From: DATAGZ01 sp036263455
GTDB lineage: Bacteria; Pseudomonadota; Alphaproteobacteria; Dongiales; Dongiaceae
Length of the DNA: 64,000 nt
Reading direction: 5' to 3'
NCBI GenBank assembly: GCA_036263455.1
Contig: DATAGZ010000006.1
Location: 1 to 64,000 of the forward strand
Shown here: positions 26,083 through 35,842 of the stretch, one piece after another
Layout: every line of letters starts with the position of its first letter
Position numbering within the stretch: position 1 is the stretch's first letter
The notes under the pieces: model-generated
What the model was told of the DNA's origin: nothing
The model's input: only the letters and a program-made list of their open reading frames with translations
The model's database searches: none
Position numbers and translations under genes: made by a program

Positions 26083-26677
26083 AGATTATGATCGTGCCAA
26101 CGAAAAATCTCGCAAACGCAAAGAAGCGCGAATCAAGATGATGGCGGAGAAGACCATCGAGAAGGGCTTGATTATCGTCCATACCGGCCCGGGAAAAGGC
26201 AAATCCACCGCCGCTTTCGGCATGGCGCTCCGGGCCTTGACCCATGGCATGAAAATAGGTGTGGTCCAGTTCATCAAGGGGAAGTGGGAGAGTGGTGAAC
26301 GCGCTCTCTTCGAACGCTTTCCCGAGCAGGTCACGATCAAGGCGATGGGCGAGGGCTTCACCTGGGACACGCAGGACCGCGCGCGCGATATCGCGATGGC
26401 CGAACGCGCCTGGGCCGAGGCGCGCGGGATGATCCTCGATCCCAGCTATCACTTCGTTCTGCTCGATGAGATCAATATCGCACTGCGCTATGAATATCTG
26501 CCAATTGGGGAGGTGGTGGAGACGCTCGCGCGCAAACCGGCCATGACTCATGTCGTGCTGACGGGACGCAATGCCCGGGAGGAACTTATCGCGGTGGCGG
26601 ACCTGGTGACCGAGATGACGATGGTCAAACATCCGTTCCGCGCCGGCGTCAAGGCACAGAGAGGGATCGAGTTTTGA
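26075..26677 (+). CDS. cobO: cob(I)yrinate a,c-diamide adenosyltransferase
   Basis: 200 residues of the CobA/CobO/BtuR family. The P-loop [14 protein letters not shown] lies at about residues 32-45; [23 protein letters not shown] and [14 protein letters not shown] follow in the usual order. It attaches the 5'-deoxyadenosyl group of ATP to the Co(I) corrinoid, forming the cofactor bond needed by NrdJ. The N-terminal 25 residues are highly charged. It overlaps cobN by eight bases and cobQ by four, so translation is coupled across the three genes. Confidence 0.92.
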   Translation: MAEDYDRANEKSRKRKEARIKMMAEKTIEKGLIIVHTGPGKGKSTAAFGMALRALTHGMKIGVVQFIKGKWESGERALFERFPEQVTIKAMGEGFTWDTQDRARDIAMAERAWAEARGMILDPSYHFVLLDEINIALRYEYLPIGEVVETLARKPAMTHVVLTGRNAREELIAVADLVTEMTMVKHPFRAGVKAQRGIEF

Positions 26678-28116
26678 GTGCTGCGCTGATGATCCAAGGC
26701 ACCGGGTCCGATGCGGGGAAAAGCCTGATCGTCGCCGGACTGGCGCGGGCGTTCACCCAGCGGGGGCTGCGTGTGCGCCCCTTCAAGCCGCAGAATATGT
26801 CCAACAATGCGGCGGTCGCCGCGGATGGCGGCGAGATCGGTCGGGCGCAGGCGTTGCAGGCGCGCGCCTGCGGCGTCTCGCCGAGCCATCACATGAATCC
26901 GATCCTCCTGAAACCCGAGGGCGAGCAGCGTGCGCAGATCGTGGTTCAAGGGAACCGCTGGCGCAGCATGAGCGCGCGCGACTATCACGGCGTCAAGCCG
27001 CAATTGCTTGCCCCGTGCCTGGAGAGCTACCAGGCGCTCTCCGCGCAGGCCGACCTTGTCCTTGTCGAAGGGGCAGGGAGCTGCGCCGAGATCAATCTGC
27101 GCGAGGGCGATATCGCCAACATGGGTTTTGCCGAGGCGGCGGACATTCCGGTGCTGCTGGCGGGCGACATCGATCGCGGCGGCGTCATCGCCCAGCTCGT
27201 GGGCACGCTGGATCTGCTCTGCGAGGATGAGCGCCGGCGGGTGAAGGGCCTGCTCATCAATAAATTTCGTGGAGACCCGGCCCTGTTTCAATCCGGTATC
27301 GCAGCGGTGGAGGCGCGCACCCGCAAAGTCGTGCTCGGCCTCATCCCCTGGTTTAACACGTTAAGCCAATTACCGGCGGAGGATGCTTTGGGCATTGCCT
27401 CCTCGAGCGCGAAACCGGGTGCGATCACGGTGGCGGTTCCCTTGCTGCCGCGCATCGCCAATTTTGACGATCTCGATCCGCTGCGCCTCGAACCGGATGT
27501 CGAAGTGCGCATGGTACGGCGGGGCGAGGCACTTCCGGTAGTCGATCTGGTCATTCTTCCCGGCTCGAAGGCGACCATCGCTGATCTGGCCGCCTTCAGG
27601 GAAGCGGGCTGGGACATCGATCTCGCCGCGCATGCGCGCCGCGGCGGCTGGATACTCGGCATCTGCGGAGGTTATCAGATGCTCGGCCGGACCATTGCCG
27701 ATCCCCAGGGTATCGAGGGGATAACCGAGACGACGGAGGCCCTCGGTCTCTTGACGATCGAGACTGTCCTCGGCCCGCAAAAGCACCTGGGGCTGGTACA
27801 AGGGACCGCTTGCGGTGCGCAATTTTCCGGCTATGAGATTCACGCAGGCGAGAGCCGTGGAGAGGATGCACCCTTCGCGCATCTCGCGGATGGCAGGCCG
27901 GATGGCGGGCGGCGCGGCAGAATCATCGGGACCTATGTCCATGGCTTGTTCACCGATGATCTTTTCCGCCATGCCTTTCTGAATGAAATGCGCGCGCGCA
28001 CGCCATCCACGCTTTTTTATGAAGAAAGAATCGAGGAGGTGCTTGACGGATGGGCCGCGCATCTCGCTTCGGTACTCGACCTCGACCGCGTCTGGGAGAT
28101 CGCTAATGGACGATAG
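26674..28116 (+). CDS. cobQ: cobyric acid synthase
   Basis: 480 residues from a TTG that overlaps the cobO stop (TTGA), giving [17 protein letters not shown], the standard CobQ N-terminus. The dethiobiotin-synthase-like half includes KPQNMSNNA and [13 protein letters not shown]; the amidotransferase half has [10 protein letters not shown] with the catalytic Cys and the late GTYVHGLF motif. It amidates the b, d, e and g side chains of adenosylcobyrinate a,c-diamide using glutamine. The 3' end overlaps the oppositely transcribed cbiB by 14 bases. Confidence 0.93.
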   Translation: MSAALMIQGTGSDAGKSLIVAGLARAFTQRGLRVRPFKPQNMSNNAAVAADGGEIGRAQALQARACGVSPSHHMNPILLKPEGEQRAQIVVQGNRWRSMSARDYHGVKPQLLAPCLESYQALSAQADLVLVEGAGSCAEINLREGDIANMGFAEAADIPVLLAGDIDRGGVIAQLVGTLDLLCEDERRRVKGLLINKFRGDPALFQSGIAAVEARTRKVVLGLIPWFNTLSQLPAEDALGIASSSAKPGAITVAVPLLPRIANFDDLDPLRLEPDVEVRMVRRGEALPVVDLVILPGSKATIADLAAFREAGWDIDLAAHARRGGWILGICGGYQMLGRTIADPQGIEGITETTEALGLLTIETVLGPQKHLGLVQGTACGAQFSGYEIHAGESRGEDAPFAHLADGRPDGGRRGRIIGTYVHGLFTDDLFRHAFLNEMRARTPSTLFYEERIEEVLDGWAAHLASVLDLDRVWEIANGR

Positions 28117-29035
28117 CGAAGAGCAGCACCAGGCCACCGCTCATCATCCAGGTAGTACGGTAGAGGGCCAGCGCCGCCTCGATATCCGCGGCATCCGCCT
28201 CGGTACGGCCGTGAGGATTGATCCACTCATGGGCGCTCACTTCTCCGTCGTAGGTTCGCGGCCCGCCCAATGCCAGGCCGAGGCCGAGCGCCATTGCGGC
28301 TTCCGGCCAGCCGGCATTAGGGGAATCATGCCGGGTAGCATTCTGGGGCGTTCCGCGCCAGATCGCGCTCAGGGAGCCGCCATGCAGCGCTGCAGCCACG
28401 GCGAGCAGCAGGGCGGCGAGCCGCGCCGCAGGCCAGTTGACAAGGTCATCCAGCCGCGCCGCGCCGAAGCCGAATTCCCCGTGCCGCTCGTCCCGGTGGC
28501 CTATCATCGAATCGGCCGTGTTGATCAGCTTGTAGGTGGCGATGCCGGGCAGGCCGAGGATGAGAGCCCAGAACAAGGGCGCGATGAAGCCATCCGAAAA
28601 ATTCTCGGCAAGGCTTTCGATCGTCGCGCGGGACAGAGCGGGTTCATCGAGATTGGCCACGTCCCGCCCGCACATTTTCGCAACCGCGCCGCGCGCGCCG
28701 GCCAAATCCCCTGCCTGCAGCGCCTCCCGCACCGCAGCGCCATGGTCATAGAGCGAACGGCCGGCGAGCAGCCAGCCGATCAGGAGACCGATCCACAGAT
28801 TGTGGAATGGCAAATGGCACAGCAGATCTTCGACGAGGTGCCATGCAAACAGGTTCACGAGACAAAGAAGCGCTATGGCAAAAATGCCTTTGAGGCGGCG
28901 CGCCTCGCCACGGTTCAGTCGTTGTTCGATCCAGGCGATGGCCTGACCCATCAAAATAACGGGGTGAAACCGGATAAATGGCTCGCCCACGATCACATCC
29001 GCGACGATACCGATGAAGGCCTGCCACAATATCAT
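28103..29035 (-). CDS. cbiB: adenosylcobinamide-phosphate synthase (CbiB/CobD)
   Basis: 310-residue integral membrane protein on the minus strand. It has the N-terminal [19 protein letters not shown] (family pattern D-x-x-G-x-P-x-x-HPV-x-x-G), then [41 protein letters not shown] and multiple hydrophobic helices. It joins the aminopropanol arm to cobyric acid. It is the only gene of its block on this strand. The start is 27 bases from the divergently read cbiX, and the end overlaps cobQ convergently. Confidence 0.92.
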   Translation of the reverse strand: MILWQAFIGIVADVIVGEPFIRFHPVILMGQAIAWIEQRLNRGEARRLKGIFAIALLCLVNLFAWHLVEDLLCHLPFHNLWIGLLIGWLLAGRSLYDHGAAVREALQAGDLAGARGAVAKMCGRDVANLDEPALSRATIESLAENFSDGFIAPLFWALILGLPGIATYKLINTADSMIGHRDERHGEFGFGAARLDDLVNWPAARLAALLLAVAAALHGGSLSAIWRGTPQNATRHDSPNAGWPEAAMALGLGLALGGPRTYDGEVSAHEWINPHGRTEADAADIEAALALYRTTWMMSGGLVLLFAIVH

Positions 29036-29062
29036 CGCGCGAAGCTAGCATGAGAGGACACA

Positions 29063-30100
29063 ATGAGTAAGACGGGAATCATGGTCTGCGGACATGGCAG
29101 CCGAGACAGGGAAGCCATAGCGGAGTTCGAGAAGCTGAGCCGCGCGCTGGCCGGGCGGCTTTCCGGCCTGCCGGTTGAATTCGGCTTCCTGGAATTCGCT
29201 CGCCCGATCATCCGCGATGGGCTGGATAAGTTGCGCGAAGCAGGCGTTACCGACATCCTGGCGCTGCCGGCGCTTCTGTTTGCCGCGGGTCACGCCAAGG
29301 ACGATATGCCGGCGGTCCTCAATACCTATCAGCAGCAGCACTCGGGGATAAGGATCCAGTACGGCCGCGATCTTGGGATCGATGCGCGCCTGCTGGCGGC
29401 CGCGCGCGCGCGTATTGAGGAGGCGGAAATCCTGGCGGACAAGAAGATCAAGCGGAGCGACACGCTGCTCCTGGTCATCGGGCGCGGCACATCCGACCCC
29501 GACGCCAACTCTAATATCGCCAAGGTCGCCCGCATGCTGGGCGAAGGGATGGGATTTGGCTGGACGGAGGTTGGATATAGCGGCGTGACGTTTCCGCTGG
29601 TCGGACCGGCGCTCGAACACGCCGCCAAGCTAGGTTATCCGCGGATCATCGTCTTCCCCTATTTCCTTTTCACCGGAATCTTGGTGAAGCGCATCTATGG
29701 CGTGACCGATGAGATGGCCCGCCTGCGGCCTGACATTGAATTCGTGAAGGCCCCGTATCTCAATGATCATCCGGGCGTGATCGCCTGTGCGCTCGACCGC
29801 ATCGCCGAGATCACGTCTGGCGCGAACGTCATGAATTGCCAGCTATGCAAATATCGCGAGCAGATCATCGGGTTCGAGAGCGAGCGAGGCCAGCCGCAAT
29901 TCAGCCATCACCATCATGTCGAGGGGATCGTTCAGGACCATCACGACCATGGGCATGCGCACCCGCACGATCACCACCATGACCACGATCACCATCACCA
30001 CCACCCTGGTTCGCACCCACACGGCCATACGCACCGTCCCTATCCGATGGCAGACCATCCTCTGGGACCTAAGCACCGCGACCCGCAGAAAGTGCGCTGA
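29063..30100 (+). CDS. cbiX: sirohydrochlorin cobaltochelatase CbiX with Cys pair and His-rich tail
   Basis: 345 residues. The N-terminal half starts with GIMVCGHGSRD and has ALPALLFAAGHAKDDMP; the second half repeats the chelatase fold (IGRGTSDPDANSN, FPYFLFTGILVKRIYG), so it is the two-domain long form. After it comes MNCQLCKYR (Cys259, Cys262), the M-x-C-x-x-C site that holds an iron-sulphur cluster in the Bacillus CbiX. A tail of about 70 residues with more than 20 histidines follows. It inserts cobalt into sirohydrochlorin in the early-insertion route. It ends in TGATG, sharing a base with cobH. Confidence 0.9.
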   Translation: MSKTGIMVCGHGSRDREAIAEFEKLSRALAGRLSGLPVEFGFLEFARPIIRDGLDKLREAGVTDILALPALLFAAGHAKDDMPAVLNTYQQQHSGIRIQYGRDLGIDARLLAAARARIEEAEILADKKIKRSDTLLLVIGRGTSDPDANSNIAKVARMLGEGMGFGWTEVGYSGVTFPLVGPALEHAAKLGYPRIIVFPYFLFTGILVKRIYGVTDEMARLRPDIEFVKAPYLNDHPGVIACALDRIAEITSGANVMNCQLCKYREQIIGFESERGQPQFSHHHHVEGIVQDHHDHGHAHPHDHHHDHDHHHHHPGSHPHGHTHRPYPMADHPLGPKHRDPQKVR

Positions 30101-30717
30101 TGGGATATTCCTATCTTCGCGATCCCGCGCAGATCTATGCGCGCTCGTTTGCGGATATCGATGCCTTGCCGCATGCCGATATTCCTCCAGCGCTTTGGCC
30201 CGTGGTGCGGCGCGTCGTTCATGCCTGTGCCATGCCGGAAATCATAGCCGAGCTTCGCTGGGAGGGAGATATCGCGGGCGCACTTGCGTCCGCCGTTAAG
30301 GCGGGTCGGCCTATTCTCGTCGATGCGCGGATGGTCAAAGCGGGGTTACATTCCGAGCGGGCTAGTCAATCACCTGTCTCCTGCATTCTCGAGGTTCCAG
30401 AAATTGCGGAATTGGCGCGGCGCGAGGGCACGACGCGGACGGCGGCGGGAATGGGTTGGTGGCGCGACCGGTGGGAAGGTGCAATAATTGCCATCGGCAA
30501 TGCGCCTACCGCATTGTTTCGTTTGTTGGAAGAATTGGAAGCGGGTGCGCCGCGGCCTGCGGGGATCATCGCTTTCCCCATAGGCTTCGTCGGCGCCGCG
30601 GAATCGAAGGCGGCATTGATGGACGCAGGGCTCGACGTACCTTATCTCACCTTGCCTGGCAGATTCGGGGGTTCGGCGCTTGCCGCCGCGGCTCTTAACG
30701 CTCTGAGGGAGATGTGA
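30100..30717 (+). CDS. cobH: precorrin-8X / cobalt-precorrin-8 methylmutase
   Basis: 205 residues. It moves the C-11 methyl group to C-12, producing (hydrogeno/cob)yrinate. Family markers are the early SFADID and ADIPPALWPVVRRVVHACAMPEI, then VDARMVKAGL, GNAPTALFRLLEEL and the glycine-rich FPIGFVGAAESK near the end. The catalytic His is in RRVVHA. Starts at TGATG with cbiX and overlaps cobL by four bases (GTGA). It could equally be named cbiC, since the pathway variant is mixed. Confidence 0.93.
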   Translation: MGYSYLRDPAQIYARSFADIDALPHADIPPALWPVVRRVVHACAMPEIIAELRWEGDIAGALASAVKAGRPILVDARMVKAGLHSERASQSPVSCILEVPEIAELARREGTTRTAAGMGWWRDRWEGAIIAIGNAPTALFRLLEELEAGAPRPAGIIAFPIGFVGAAESKAALMDAGLDVPYLTLPGRFGGSALAAAALNALREM

Positions 30718-31922
30718 GTCGCTGGCTGCATATCATCGGATTGGGCGAAAAGGGCTGGGCGGATCTGCCCGCCCGCCTTCAAGATGCTATTTCTCACGCC
30801 GAATTGATCGTCGGTGGGAGGAGGCATCTCGATCTTATAGGCAAGCGCGCCGCGCCCGAGCATGAATGGCGCACGCCGCTTTCGCATTCCATTGCGGAGA
30901 TCGTGCGCTGGCGCGGCCGGCGTGTCGTGGTTCTGGCGAGCGGCGATCCCATGCATTTCGGTATCGGTGCAACGCTCGCCCGGCACATCTCGCCCGCGGA
31001 GATGGAAGTCGACCCCGCCCCGTCAAGTTTCAGCCTCGCCGCGGCCCGTCTGGGGTGGGCCTTGCAGGACGTGGCGTGCCTGTCGATTCATAATCGGCCA
31101 TTGGCCGCCCTGGGGCGAGAACTTTGCCCCGGCCGCCGGCTGCTTGTGCTGACCGATAGCGGAAGCAGCCCGGCGCAATGCGCGGAATGGCTCACTGAAC
31201 GCGGGTATGGCGCGAGCCTCATGACAATTTTTGAGCATTTGGGTGGACCCCGCGAGCATTTCATCGAGGCGCCGGCGCGCGACTGGAAGAGCGAATGGCG
31301 GGTAGCCGATCTCAATCTGCTCGCCATCGAGTGTCGCCTAGGCGGGGATGGTCAACCTCTTTCCCTTGCGCCAGGCCTTCCCGACGATTGCTATCTCCAC
31401 GATGGCAAGATCACCAAGGCGGAAGTGCGCTCGGCGACGCTTGCCGCGCTGCGCCCCATGGTGGGGGACATGCTGTGGGATGTGGGGGCAGGATGCGGCT
31501 CGGTCGGGATCGAATGGATGCGCCAGCACCGCGCTATGCGCGCCGCCGCCATCGAGCATGATGAGGCGAGGCTGCATATGATCGCCACCAATGCCCGGCA
31601 ATTGTGCGTGGCCGACCTACAGATCGTCGCAGGTTCCGCGCCCGAGGCGCTCGCCGACTTGCCATCTCCGCACGCGATTTTCATCGGCGGTGGCATCGCC
31701 CAGCACGGTGTCGTCGAGCGGTGCTGGGACGCGCTTCTGCCCGAGGGGAGATTGGTGGCCAATGTCGTGACCGCGGAAGGCGAACAGGCGGTCTTCCGTG
31801 CGCGCGAGAAGTTCGGTGGGGACATGGTGCGCTTCAATGTTCAACGGCTGGATTCGGTGGGAAGTTATCAGGGGTGGAAACCGCTCATGCCGATTACCCA
31901 ATGGCGCGCGGAAAAGAAATGA
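30714..31922 (+). CDS. cobL: precorrin-6Y C5,15-methyltransferase (decarboxylating), CbiET fusion
   Basis: 402 residues, GTG start. The N-terminal tetrapyrrole methylase domain (CbiE, about 1-205) has IIGLGEKGWADLP and ASGDPMHFGIG. The C-terminal CbiT domain (about 210-402) has a Rossmann methyltransferase motif WDVGAGCGSVGIEWMR. Together they methylate C-5 and C-15 and remove the acetate carboxyl at C-12. The fused form is the CobL type common in alphaproteobacteria. Four-base overlaps on both sides place it in one transcript from cbiX to cobM. Confidence 0.93.
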   Translation: MSRWLHIIGLGEKGWADLPARLQDAISHAELIVGGRRHLDLIGKRAAPEHEWRTPLSHSIAEIVRWRGRRVVVLASGDPMHFGIGATLARHISPAEMEVDPAPSSFSLAAARLGWALQDVACLSIHNRPLAALGRELCPGRRLLVLTDSGSSPAQCAEWLTERGYGASLMTIFEHLGGPREHFIEAPARDWKSEWRVADLNLLAIECRLGGDGQPLSLAPGLPDDCYLHDGKITKAEVRSATLAALRPMVGDMLWDVGAGCGSVGIEWMRQHRAMRAAAIEHDEARLHMIATNARQLCVADLQIVAGSAPEALADLPSPHAIFIGGGIAQHGVVERCWDALLPEGRLVANVVTAEGEQAVFRAREKFGGDMVRFNVQRLDSVGSYQGWKPLMPITQWRAEKK

Positions 31923-32608
31923 CCGGCAGCATCGCGGGGGTCGGCGTGGGGCCGGGCGATCCGGAGCTGATGACGGTCAAGGGCGCCCGGCTGATCGGAG
32001 AAGCCGAGTTCATCGCCTATCCCGCGCCCGAAACCGGACCTTCTTTCGCCGCCGATATCGCGCGGTCCTATTTTCCCGCCGGCGTTGAGGAACTGGCGAT
32101 CCGTATGAATATCGGCGATGGCTCCTACCCGAAGGGTGACATCTACGACCAGGCGGCCGCCACACTGCTGGATCGCGCCCGGAGCGGCACACGCTGCGTC
32201 ATTTTATGCGAGGGTGATCCGTTCTTCTATGGCTCTTTTGCGTATCTGGCCGAGCGCCTCGCTCCGCATTTCCCGCTGACGATCGTTCCTGGCATTTCCT
32301 CGATCCATGCCGGAGCGGCTTGCGCGGGAACGGCCCTGGTTCATGGCACGGAAACGCTGACAATCGTTCCCGGCACCATGCCGGCGGCCGATATGTCGCA
32401 ACGGCTGAAAGGCGTAGAGAGCGCGGTAATCATGAAAGCGGGCCGGCACATCCGCACCATCAAGAAGGTGCTGCTCGAATGCGATTTGCTGTCCCGTGCG
32501 CTTTATCTCGAGCGGATCAGCCTGCCCGAGCAGCGCATCATGCCCCTCGTCGATTACGAGGGAGAGCACGCCCCTTACTTTTCGCTCATTCTCATCCGCA
32601 CGCCATGA
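31919..32608 (+). CDS. cobI: precorrin-2 C20-methyltransferase
   Basis: The ATG at 31919 overlaps the cobL stop (ATGA) and gives 229 residues starting TGSIAGVGVGPGDPELMTVKGA, the expected start. GDPFFYGSFAYL, VPGISSIHAGAA and the closing Y-F-S-L-I-L block follow. It adds the C-20 methyl group to precorrin-2 (or to the cobalt form, when it would be called CbiL). Both substrates are possible because the cluster contains an early chelatase. The frame is open far upstream but that part is antisense-like noise. Confidence 0.92.
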   Translation: MTGSIAGVGVGPGDPELMTVKGARLIGEAEFIAYPAPETGPSFAADIARSYFPAGVEELAIRMNIGDGSYPKGDIYDQAAATLLDRARSGTRCVILCEGDPFFYGSFAYLAERLAPHFPLTIVPGISSIHAGAACAGTALVHGTETLTIVPGTMPAADMSQRLKGVESAVIMKAGRHIRTIKKVLLECDLLSRALYLERISLPEQRIMPLVDYEGEHAPYFSLILIRTP

Positions 32609-34371
32609 TCGCCTTGATCATCCTGCGCGAGCGCGACCATGCCTTGGCCGAACGATGCGCGTCGGTGTTGGAAGACGCGGAGATTCACGCCCTCGGTACA
32701 GCATCCACGAAAGGCGACGTCTTCTTCGAGAACACCCGCGCGCATATCGCCACCTTGTTTCAGGAAGGCACGACCGTGATTGGTATCTGCGCGAGTGGAA
32801 TCCTCCTGCGCGCGGTGGGTCCTTATCTCCGTGACAAGCATCGCGAGCCGCCTGTGCTTGCTCTCGCCCCCGACGGATCTGCAATCGTTCCCCTGCTGGG
32901 CGCTCATCGCGGTGGCAATAAGATTGCCCGCCTGCTGGCGGGCGCCCTCGATGCCTTCGCGGTAATCACCAACCCGAGCGACAGCGAGCTAAAGCTGGCG
33001 CTCGATGAACCGCCCGAGGGGTACAATCTTGCCCCTGGTACGGAGATCACGAAAATAGCTGCCCATCTCCTCGCAGGCGGCACGGCGAGGGTAGTGACCG
33101 AATATGGAGATGCACCCTGGCTCGATCCGATACGGGGAGAAGAGGGGCCGACGATTCTCGTGACCCCGCACGCCAAGCGTAGTGCCGATCTCATCTATCA
33201 TCCAAAAATTCTGGTGGCTGGGGTCGGATGCGAGCGCAACTGCCCGCCCACTGAACTGATCGAATTGATTAGCACCTCGCTCGCCGAGGCGGGATGCACG
33301 GCCAACTCGCTGGCCGCTATCGCCAGCCTGGACATCAAGGAGGACGAGCCTGCCATCCACGAAGCTGCGCGGGATTTCGGAGTTCCGGCCCGATTCTATT
33401 CGCGCGAGGATTTGCTCGCTCATCAGAATGCGCTGCCGACACCCTCGGCGGAGGTTCACGCAGAAATCGGGCTTTTCGGCGTGGCGGAAGCCGCCGCGTT
33501 GGCTGGGACGGGTACGCTGCTCCTGCCCAAGAGAAAATCGCAACGGGCGACATGCGCGATTGGGATCGCGTCGGCCCTTATCGATCCGAAGGAGGTGGGG
33601 CGAAAACGCGGGAAGGTTTCGGTCGTCGGCATTGGGCCGGGACAGGATGACTGGCGTGTGCCAGCCGCGACGCGAGCGCTGCGCGAGGCAGAAGAGTGGG
33701 TGGGATATGGGCTCTATCTCGATCTGCTTCCCGATATGGGCAAGCCGCGCCACGATTTTGCCCTAGGCGAGGAGGAAAAACGCGTCCGCCACGCGCTAGC
33801 GACCGCCGCGCAGAGACGTCATGTCGCCTTGGTCTCCTCCGGCGATGCCGGCATTTACGCCATGGCGAGCCTGGTTTTCGAACTGCTCGGCACGCGTCCC
33901 GAATGGCAGCGCCTGGATATCGCGCTCGTGCCGGGAATCTCCGCCATGCAGGCCGCGGCGGCTCGGCTCGGCGCACCTCTCGGTCATGATTTTTGCACGA
34001 TTTCCCTCTCCGATCTTCTCACGCCCTGGACGGTGATCGAGCGGCGCATTGCGGCTGCCGCCCAGGGCGATTTCGTGGTGGCGTTCTATAACCCGGTGTC
34101 CCGGCGGCGTCGCTGGCAATTGCCGCGCGCACTGAATATCCTGCGCGCCGCCCGCCCGCCTCAGACGCCGATCGCGCTCGCCCGCAATCTCGGCCGGGCA
34201 GGGGAGACGCTCGCTGTCAGTCCCTTGGCCGACTTCAATCCGGATTCCGTCGATATGCTGTCGCTTGTCATGGTAGGCAATTCGCAAAGCCGCCTGCTGC
34301 AGGTCCCCGATGGACGGACGTATTTCTGGACGCCGCGCGGCTATGCGGCCAAGATGGACCAAGCTTTATGA
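32605..34371 (+). CDS. cbiG-cobJ: CbiG-CobJ fusion: cobalt-precorrin-5A hydrolase + precorrin-3B C17-methyltransferase
   Basis: 588 residues from ATG 32605 (ATGA overlap). Residues about 1-330 are CbiG-like: GICASGILLRAVGPYL, VLALAPDGSAIVPLLGAHRGGN, VAGVGCERNCP and ASLDIKEDEPAI. From about 337 a tetrapyrrole methylase begins (VSVVGIGPGQDDW) with SSGDAGIYAMASL and VPGISAMQAAAARLGAPLGHDF, as in CobJ/CbiH. CbiG opens the delta-lactone and expels the C-20 fragment in the anaerobic route, while the methylase performs ring contraction with C-17 methylation. Fusion makes one protein carry consecutive steps. Confidence 0.9.
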   Translation: MIALIILRERDHALAERCASVLEDAEIHALGTASTKGDVFFENTRAHIATLFQEGTTVIGICASGILLRAVGPYLRDKHREPPVLALAPDGSAIVPLLGAHRGGNKIARLLAGALDAFAVITNPSDSELKLALDEPPEGYNLAPGTEITKIAAHLLAGGTARVVTEYGDAPWLDPIRGEEGPTILVTPHAKRSADLIYHPKILVAGVGCERNCPPTELIELISTSLAEAGCTANSLAAIASLDIKEDEPAIHEAARDFGVPARFYSREDLLAHQNALPTPSAEVHAEIGLFGVAEAAALAGTGTLLLPKRKSQRATCAIGIASALIDPKEVGRKRGKVSVVGIGPGQDDWRVPAATRALREAEEWVGYGLYLDLLPDMGKPRHDFALGEEEKRVRHALATAAQRRHVALVSSGDAGIYAMASLVFELLGTRPEWQRLDIALVPGISAMQAAAARLGAPLGHDFCTISLSDLLTPWTVIERRIAAAAQGDFVVAFYNPVSRRRRWQLPRALNILRAARPPQTPIALARNLGRAGETLAVSPLADFNPDSVDMLSLVMVGNSQSRLLQVPDGRTYFWTPRGYAAKMDQAL

Positions 34372-35162
34372 TAATGGTTCACTTTATCGGGGCAGGACCT
34401 GGCGATCCCGATCTCATCACCGTTAAAGGACGCGATTTGATCGCCACCTGCCCGGTTGTGCTCTATGCGGGGTCTTTGGTTCCTGAAGGGGTCTTGCGCT
34501 GGGCGCGCCCAGACGCAAAACTCATCGATAGTGCACCGCTTCATCTCGACCAGATCATCGCCGTGATGGAAGCGGCAGTGGCGCGCGGCGAGCATGTCGC
34601 TCGGGTCCATTCCGGCGATCCCTCTCTTTATGGCGCAATTGCCGAACAAATGCGGCGTCTGGATGGCCTCGGCATAGATTATGACGTCACGCCGGGTGTT
34701 CCGGCATTTGCCGCCGCCGCCGCCGCGCTCAAGACCGAGCTTACCTTGCCGGGCATAAGCCAGAGCGTCATTCTGACCCGGACGCAGGGTTCGGCTTCTC
34801 CGATGCCGCCGCGCGAGAATCTTGCTCAATGGGGCGAGAGCGGCGCCACGCTGGTCCTGCACCTCTCGATCCGGAACCTGCGCACGGTCATTCGCGAACT
34901 TGTACCCTTTTACGGAGAGGATTGTCCGGTCATGGTCGCTTATCGCGTCGGCTGGCCAGACCAAGCGATCCTCAGGGGAACGCTCGCGACGATCAAGGAC
35001 AAGGTGAAAGCCGCCAAGCTCACCCGCACGGCGCTGATCCTGATTGGCAGGGTTTTCGCGGCCGATTTCGCCGATAGCAAGCTCTACGACAAGACCCACC
35101 ATCATATCTTGCGCAACCGGTCGAGCACCTCCTCGATCGAGGACACCGACGGCCCGGCATAA
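34368..35162 (+). CDS. cobM: precorrin-4 C11-methyltransferase
   Basis: 264 residues beginning MVHFIGAGPGDPDLITVKGRDL, with YAGSLVPEGVL, HSGDPSLYGAIAEQMRRL, VTPGVPAFAAAAA and a late VAYRVGWPDQ. These are CobM/CbiF signatures. It methylates C-11. It is the last gene of the cbiX-cobM unit. Its 3' end runs 61 bases into the end of the oppositely transcribed cobK; the final dozen residues may be a neutral extension of the usual terminus. Confidence 0.92.
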   Translation: MIMVHFIGAGPGDPDLITVKGRDLIATCPVVLYAGSLVPEGVLRWARPDAKLIDSAPLHLDQIIAVMEAAVARGEHVARVHSGDPSLYGAIAEQMRRLDGLGIDYDVTPGVPAFAAAAAALKTELTLPGISQSVILTRTQGSASPMPPRENLAQWGESGATLVLHLSIRNLRTVIRELVPFYGEDCPVMVAYRVGWPDQAILRGTLATIKDKVKAAKLTRTALILIGRVFAADFADSKLYDKTHHHILRNRSSTSSIEDTDGPA

Positions 35163-35842
35163 GCGGGGCGCTCCAGCATATAGACGTACAGGCCAGCCTG
35201 CCGCGCGGCTTCGATCTTGGCATAACTCGCCTGGCCGCCGCTGTTGCGACACAGCAGCGCCGTGGCCCGCGTAATGGAAAGGGTCTCCCTTTCGCGTGCA
35301 TAGGGGAAGGGCCCGCGATCCTGTATCCAGGCGATGCCGCGAGGCAAGGTCTCGAGCGGCGGCTCGCTTGAGCGGATGAAGCACAGGGCGCGCCACTCCT
35401 GCTGAAGAAAGACCTGCGCGCCTTGTGCGCCGATGGCGGCGAACAGCCGCTCGCCTCTTCCGGACGCTTGGCAAGCCAGGGAGGCAATATCGGCAGCACA
35501 GTGCCAGTGGTCGCCGGATCGTGCCTGCCAGGCGGGCCGGAGGAGGCGGAAAAGCGGGACGCCGACATCGCTGCAAGCCGCCAGCGCATGCGCGCTCATG
35601 CGCGCGGCGAAAGGATGCGTGGCATTGATGACCGTCTTGATGGCTTGCTCGCGAAGATAGCGTGTCAGGCCATCGATGCCGCCGAAGCCCCCGATCCGTA
35701 TTTCGGTATTGGGGAGAAAAGGGCGTTCCGTCCGTCCCGCCAGCGAATAATGGATGCGTTGGCCGTCCAGGCGATTAGCGAGCTTTCGCGCTTCTTCCGT
35801 TCCGCCGAGAATGAGGATCGGGCCGGTGTCAGACGCGGCCAT
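35102..35842 (-). CDS. cobK: precorrin-6A reductase
   Basis: 246 residues from the minus-strand ATG at 35840-35842, which lies inside the last codons of cbiD. The start gives ILILGGTEEARKLANRL, and it goes on with NATHPFAARMSAHAL, RLLRPAW, FAAIGAQGAQVFLQQ and CRNSGGQASYAKIEAAR. These match the CobK/CbiJ fold, an NADPH-dependent reductase of the macrocycle. An upstream extension exists in frame but belongs to antisense cbiD. It is coupled to cbiD and converges with cobM. Confidence 0.9.
   Translation of the reverse strand: MAASDTGPILILGGTEEARKLANRLDGQRIHYSLAGRTERPFLPNTEIRIGGFGGIDGLTRYLREQAIKTVINATHPFAARMSAHALAACSDVGVPLFRLLRPAWQARSGDHWHCAADIASLACQASGRGERLFAAIGAQGAQVFLQQEWRALCFIRSSEPPLETLPRGIAWIQDRGPFPYARERETLSITRATALLCRNSGGQASYAKIEAARQAGLYVYMLERPAYAGPSVSSIEEVLDRLRKI

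Noticed and set aside
27983..29053. Long plus-strand frame of about 356 codons across cbiB
   Set aside because: It is the antisense of the well-supported minus-strand cbiB gene; composition is Arg/Gln/Pro-rich, without domains.
29900..30050. Short repetitive CACCAT-like sequence resembling a tandem repeat
   Set aside because: It simply encodes the histidine-rich tail of CbiX; there is no regular repeat unit at DNA level.
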